From an uncultured Desulfovibrionaceae bacterium (GTDB taxonomy: Bacteria; Desulfobacterota; Desulfovibrionia; Desulfovibrionales; Desulfovibrionaceae), in contig CAMTOM010000027.1 of assembly GCA_947074125.1 (NCBI GenBank), positions 1 through 10,349 of the forward strand: a stretch of DNA of 10,349 nucleotides, in the 5' to 3' direction. The position numbers and the translations under genes were made by a program. Under the pieces are notes generated by a model. It did not search any database. It saw only the letters and a list, made by a program, of their open reading frames with translations, and was not told the origin of the DNA. Shown here one piece after another: positions 8,123-10,349 of this stretch (positions are counted from its first letter, which is position 1; each line of letters starts with the position of its first letter).

Positions 8123-8152
8123 CCTGAACAAGATAGCAATGTTTTGTTCAGG
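8123..8152 (-). repeat. Perfect 9-bp inverted repeat just upstream of rnhB
   Basis: The arms cctgaacaa (8123-8131) and ttgttcagg (8144-8152) are perfect inverted copies separated by 12 bases. In RNA they form a hairpin ending about 13 bases before the rnhB ATG. As DNA, the half-sites are 21 bp apart centre to centre, about two helical turns, which would suit a dimeric repressor. No U-tract follows, so it is not a terminator. Function unknown. Confidence 0.6.
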
Positions 8153-8195
8153 AGAGAGAGGAGATACAGGAGAAGAGAGTTGAGCGCCCATAGCC

Positions 8196-8226
8196 AAAAA
8201 GGGAGAATGAGCGAATCATTCTCCCT
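8196..8226 (-). terminator. Rho-independent terminator after rplS
   Basis: On the minus strand a perfect 11-bp stem (arms 8226-8216 and 8210-8200, five-base loop at 8211-8215) is followed directly by a run of T (8200-8196). It lies about 28 bases after the rplS stop. It should end most rplS transcripts before rnhB. An extra seven-T run at 8249-8243, right after the rplS stop, has no hairpin of its own. Confidence 0.85.
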
Positions 8227-8253
8227 GACATATGCATGGGCTGAAAAAAAGGC

Positions 8254-8601
8254 TTAATAGGCGTTACGAGGCTTGATACGAGCCGCTTTGCCTTTGAGAT
8301 TGCGCAGGTAATAAAGACGGCTGCGACGAACACGACCCCGTGTAACCACTTCAACATGATTGATGAAGGGAGAATGCAGGGGGAAGATGCGTTCTACGCC
8401 AACGCCATCAGAAATTTTGCGTACGGTGAACGTGCCACCAGTAGTACCGCGCTGGATGCGTATGACATTGCCCTGAAAAACCTGAATGCGTTCTTTTTCG
8501 CCTTCCACAATACGCAGATGCACTTTAACGGCATCGCCAGAGCGGAATGCGGGCAGATCCATACGCATATGTTCAAGTTCGATTTTTTTAAGAATATCCA
8601 T
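8254..8601 (-). CDS. rplS: 50S ribosomal protein L19
   Basis: Large-subunit protein near the contact with the 30S subunit. Its 115 residues equal the E. coli length. Signatures include FRSGDAVKVHLRIVEGEKERIQ (19-40), FQGNVIRIQRG (42-52), the following FTVRKIS and GVGVERIFPLHSP segments, and the basic C-terminal RSRLYYLRNLKGKAARIK. The start is fixed by a strong Shine-Dalgarno AAAGGAG (8614-8608) six bases before the ATG. It follows trmD after 80 bases, the classical trmD-rplS order, but a promoter overlapping the end of trmD and a terminator after rplS suggest it can be made as its own short mRNA. Confidence 0.98.
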   Translation of the reverse strand: MDILKKIELEHMRMDLPAFRSGDAVKVHLRIVEGEKERIQVFQGNVIRIQRGTTGGTFTVRKISDGVGVERIFPLHSPFINHVEVVTRGRVRRSRLYYLRNLKGKAARIKPRNAY

Positions 8602-8603
8602 TT

Positions 8604-8654
8604 CTGACTCCTTTGTTTCTCAAGCGCCATGCACTCATTTGCAGCATGAGTCAG
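8604..8654 (-). promoter_or_regulatory. rplS leader with competing base-pairing options
   Basis: On the minus strand CTGACTC (8654-8648) is exactly complementary to GAGTCAG (8610-8604), which contains the end of the rplS Shine-Dalgarno AAAGGAG. A second, competing hairpin pairs ACTCAT with ATGAGT, with seven bases between the arms, within about 8651-8632. Long transcripts from trmD contain both elements; an RNA started at the proposed internal promoter would lose most of the CTGACTC arm. This could set different translation rates for the two mRNAs. The complementarity is visible; the control role is inference. Confidence 0.35.
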
Positions 8655-8656
8655 GC

Positions 8657-8685
8657 CTTATACCCATTTTGTGGTGCATGGTCAA
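8657..8685 (-). promoter_or_regulatory. Sigma70-like promoter for rplS
   Basis: On the minus strand TTGACC (8685-8680, five of six matches) and TATAAG (8662-8657, five of six matches) are separated by exactly 17 bases. The TGA inside the -35 hexamer is the trmD stop codon. The predicted start near 8650 gives a leader of about 50 bases before the rplS ATG. This is the best promoter match I found in the window. Confidence 0.7.
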
Positions 8686-9971
8686 GAAATATCACCTAAA
8701 ATCCTTTCTATTGTGATTGCTGCCGCTGCGCGTACGGAAAGATGGTTGTAATGATTAAAACAAAGCAGCGGGCGCAGAAGGGTATCACAATGCTCCAGAG
8801 CTTCTGGGGCGAGGCCATGTCCTGTGCCAAAACAGAGCAGCACGGGAGTCTGCTCTAGCTGTTGTCGTACATCTGAAGGGAGGCTCACGCTTTGCTTTTG
8901 TGGCCATTGTGCAGATGTTCCGACAACAAAAGGTTTTTTGCCCGTGCGTTCCAAAATATTTTCAAGAGCATCCTCAAGCAGCGCGACAGGATGTATAAGC
9001 CGAAGCGCTTCTGAGCGATGGGGATTGCTGCGTCCTCCAGCACCATATGTCCAGTGACGCAGAATGTCATCAAGAATGCGACGCTGGTCTTCGAGCGGTG
9101 TAGCGACATAAAAGCCTCCCAAACCATAGCTGCACGCCGTTCTGGAAATATCATGTACATCCAGATTGGTGAGTGAGGAAGCTCCGGCATTTTTTTCACC
9201 CAAAAGCACTGGATAGTGTATAAGGCAGACAAAGAGGTTTTTGGCAGGGTGAAAGCGCAGAGTATCGCGCACAAAAGCAGCATCCGCAGCAGTGAGAGTT
9301 GCCGTTGCAAAAAGGTCTGGGCGGCGGCGCAGAGTAACTTCCAGTGATCGTTCACGACGCCAATCATGAATGCGGGCATGATTGCCACTGCGCAGCATGT
9401 CAGGTACTTCGCGTCCCTCAAAGTTTTCTGGGCGCGTATAATGCGGGTATTCAAGCAGGCCTTGAGAAAAACTTTCTTCTTCCCCAGAAGCTTCCTTGCC
9501 CATAAATCCAGGTACCAGGCGAGAGACCGCTTCCAGAATAGCCAGAGCTGCTGTTTCCCCGCCATTCAAAACCGCATCCCCCATGCTGACAGGCTCTAAA
9601 GGGAAAACATCGAAAAGGCGTTCATCCAGTCCCTCATAACGTCCGCAGATTAGTGTGATGTCTTTTTCCTGTGCGAGTTCCCGCGCCAGAGCTTGCGTAA
9701 ATGGGCGTCCTCCAGGACTCATGACCAGCATACGCCCTGGCTTTTCAATGGAACGCAGGCACTGTGCCAGTGGTTCTGGCATCATAACCATACCAGGACC
9801 GCCACCATACGGGCGGTCATCAACAGTATGGTGCGGATTATGGCTGTGCGCACGGGGATTGTGAAAATGGGTATGGATAACACCGTTTTCGCGGGCTTTC
9901 CCCATGAGTGCAGTTTCCAGAGGGGATGCAAAAAATTCCGGAAACAGAGAAACAATGTGGAAGTTTATCAT
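8682..9971 (-). CDS. trmD: tRNA (guanine-N1)-methyltransferase TrmD fused to a second SPOUT methyltransferase domain
   Basis: Makes m1G37 in tRNAs, guarding the reading frame. From the ATG at 9971 the protein has 429 residues; standalone TrmD is about 250. Residues 1 to about 225 are TrmD: FHIVSLFPEFF, DDRPYGGGPGM (51-61), CGRYEGLDER (109-118), MGDAVLNGGE (130-139), HYTRPENFEG and LRSGNHARIHDWRR. The catalytic Arg is Arg151. The general-base Asp of E. coli TrmD (Asp169) is Glu166 here, in EEESF. Residues about 240-429 form a second SPOUT domain of the Methyltrn_RNA_4 / TM1570 type: CLIHYPVLLGEKN, LDVHDISRTA, YGLGGFYVATP, LLCFGTGHGLAPE and YNHLSVRAAAAI. Its RNA target is unknown. The frame extends 61 codons upstream, but that part is repeat-like and has no TrmD similarity. 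No clear ribosome-binding site precedes the ATG. Confidence 0.93.
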   Translation of the reverse strand: MINFHIVSLFPEFFASPLETALMGKARENGVIHTHFHNPRAHSHNPHHTVDDRPYGGGPGMVMMPEPLAQCLRSIEKPGRMLVMSPGGRPFTQALARELAQEKDITLICGRYEGLDERLFDVFPLEPVSMGDAVLNGGETAALAILEAVSRLVPGFMGKEASGEEESFSQGLLEYPHYTRPENFEGREVPDMLRSGNHARIHDWRRERSLEVTLRRRPDLFATATLTAADAAFVRDTLRFHPAKNLFVCLIHYPVLLGEKNAGASSLTNLDVHDISRTACSYGLGGFYVATPLEDQRRILDDILRHWTYGAGGRSNPHRSEALRLIHPVALLEDALENILERTGKKPFVVGTSAQWPQKQSVSLPSDVRQQLEQTPVLLCFGTGHGLAPEALEHCDTLLRPLLCFNHYNHLSVRAAAAITIERILGDIS

Positions 9972-10038
9972 GCGAGGAGTGTGCAGGATTTGCGTAGCAG
10001 TGGCAAGTATCTGTGAAGATGATTCGGGGGGAGGTGTG

Positions 10039-10061
10039 AAAAATTGAGGACCGCTGTCCCC
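10039..10061 (-). terminator. Intrinsic terminator-like hairpin upstream of trmD
   Basis: Minus strand: GGGGAC (10061-10056), loop AGCG, GTCCTC (10051-10046), with one G-U pair, then AA and five T (10043-10039). It would stop transcription arriving from the right about 70 bases before the trmD ATG. The stem is only six pairs, so efficiency is uncertain. Confidence 0.5.
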
Positions 10062-10072
10062 CAGACCCCCTG

Positions 10073-10093
10073 GCAGGGAATTGAATCCCCTGC
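10073..10093. repeat. Short inverted repeat in the pre-trmD repeat block
   Basis: Arms gcaggg (10073-10078) and ccctgc (10088-10093) surround a nine-base AT-rich loop. The hairpin lies directly between the terminator-like stem and the first C-run/G-run repeat, and looks like part of the same structured element. Confidence 0.5.
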
Positions 10094-10260
10094 ACCCCAA
10101 ATAAGGGGGGGTATACAGTGAGATCGTGGCCCAATAAGGGGGGAGGTATACCAAAGGCTTACGTCAGGGCTTCCGCGTCTGCCTGCACCTCCAGTAAAGG
10201 AGGAGGTGGCGGGGTACAAATCTATTTAGATTATTACCTGTACCCCAATAAAGAGGGTGG
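10094..10260. repeat. Four degenerate C-run / TTATT / G-run repeats
   Basis: Copies on the plus strand start at 10094 (accccaaataaggggg, ending in gtatac), 10129 (gcccaataagggggga, ending in ggtatacc), 10187 (acctccagtaaaggagga, ending in ggggtac) and 10241 (taccccaataaagagggt). Each has pyrimidine and purine arms around an AT-rich centre, so each can fold into a mini-hairpin, and most are edged by a GTAC or GTATAC half-palindrome. Spacing is irregular (35, 58 and 54 bases) and the copies diverge, so this is not a CRISPR array. A dispersed intergenic repeat family is the likeliest reading. Confidence 0.5.
10211..10246. repeat. Nested inverted repeat between repeat copies 3 and 4
   Basis: The outer arms ggggtaca (10211-10218) and tgtacccc (10239-10246) are perfect 8-bp inverted copies. 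Immediately inside the left arm is a second perfect palindrome, aatcta-tt-tagatt (10219-10232), leaving a six-base bulge on the right. Together they form a long hairpin or cruciform at the junction of two repeat units. Confidence 0.6.
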
Positions 10261-10261
10261 C

Positions 10262-10293
10262 AAAAAACCTCATGCAGGTGAAGGGTTCTTCAC
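10262..10293 (-). terminator. Weak terminator-like structure at the right edge
   Basis: On the minus strand a perfect 6-bp hairpin GTGAAG-AACC-CTTCAC (10293-10278) is followed ten bases later by six T (10267-10262); a shorter ACCT/AGGT stem sits directly before the T-run. It could be the terminator of a gene beyond the right edge, but both stems are short or poorly placed. Confidence 0.3.
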
Positions 10294-10349
10294 TGCCACA
10301 GTGAGCCAGTGCTCTGTCAGGGGGAGATGTCTCCATATATAGGAAGTAT

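Larger units (their letters stand above)
9972..10349. other. Gene-free, repeat-rich intergenic region upstream of trmD
   Basis: I see no supported gene here. The short open frames on both strands are explained by GC-skewed repeats. The region contains a terminator-like hairpin (10039-10061), a second hairpin (10073-10093), four degenerate C-run / TTATT / G-run motifs (10094-10260), a long imperfect hairpin (10211-10246) and another stem with a nearby T-tract (10262-10293). In related bacteria trmD is usually preceded closely by rimM. Here any upstream gene lies beyond the window, so the trmD operon is interrupted or spaced out. I found no convincing trmD promoter between 9972 and 10038. Confidence 0.6.

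Noticed and set aside
8110..8139. Ten-codon TTG-started extension of rnhB
   Set aside because: Rare start, no similarity, and it would translate the inverted repeat; the ATG at 8109 gives a normal N-terminus.
8123..8152. LexA (GAAC-N4-GTTC) box before rnhB
   Set aside because: The GAAC and GTTC halves are 16 or more bases apart, not four.
9972..10154. 61-codon upstream extension of trmD
   Set aside because: The extension is encoded by the repeat block, shows no TrmD similarity, and the conserved TrmD N-terminus begins at the ATG at 9971.
10094..10260. CRISPR array
   Set aside because: Repeat copies are diverged, spacing is irregular (35, 58, 54 bases) and no cas gene is seen.
10270..10320. 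Cobalamin-riboswitch-like gccac/agtg text
   Set aside because: Only short scattered matches; the rest of the conserved B12 element is missing.
10222..10348. C-terminal end of an upstream gene in an open minus-strand frame
   Set aside because: About 42 open codons without recognisable protein character, and the frame runs into the repeat block.

Overview
The window reads as an ordinary housekeeping stretch of a Desulfovibrionaceae-type (Desulfobacterota, sulfate-reducer relative) chromosome of roughly 50% GC. That placement rests on gene order and on TrmD fused to a second SPOUT methyltransferase domain; it is inferred from memory of gene order, not from a search. All nine genes lie on the minus strand, so biological order runs from the right edge to the left.

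Right edge (9972-10349): no gene. It holds several small hairpins, an intrinsic-terminator-like structure facing trmD, and four degenerate copies of a C-run / TTATT / G-run motif. It looks like an intergenic repeat element. Next come trmD (tRNA m1G37 methyltransferase with an extra C-terminal SPOUT domain) and rplS (ribosomal protein L19). A good sigma70-like promoter for rplS overlaps the trmD stop codon, and an intrinsic terminator follows rplS.

After that terminator is a tightly packed run: rnhB (RNase HII), yraN (UPF0102 nuclease-like), rsmI (16S rRNA 2'-O-methyltransferase), a mannose-family PTS EIID-like membrane protein, ptsH (HPr), ptsI (Enzyme I), smpB (tmRNA partner) and comEC (DNA-uptake channel). 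Most junctions overlap by 1-59 bases or are 3 bases apart, which suggests one translationally coupled operon. The only larger gap is 104 bases before ptsH, where a weaker internal promoter is possible.

The genes join translation and RNA quality control (TrmD, L19, RsmI, SmpB, RNase HII) with the general PTS phosphorelay (EI to HPr) and one EIID subunit without EIIA, EIIB or EIIC nearby. I saw no mobile element, CRISPR array, rRNA or tRNA. I do not see a new multi-gene system. The best leads are the repeat block before trmD, the rplS promoter and leader arrangement, and the orphan EIID. A terminator hairpin lies past the end of comEC at the left edge.
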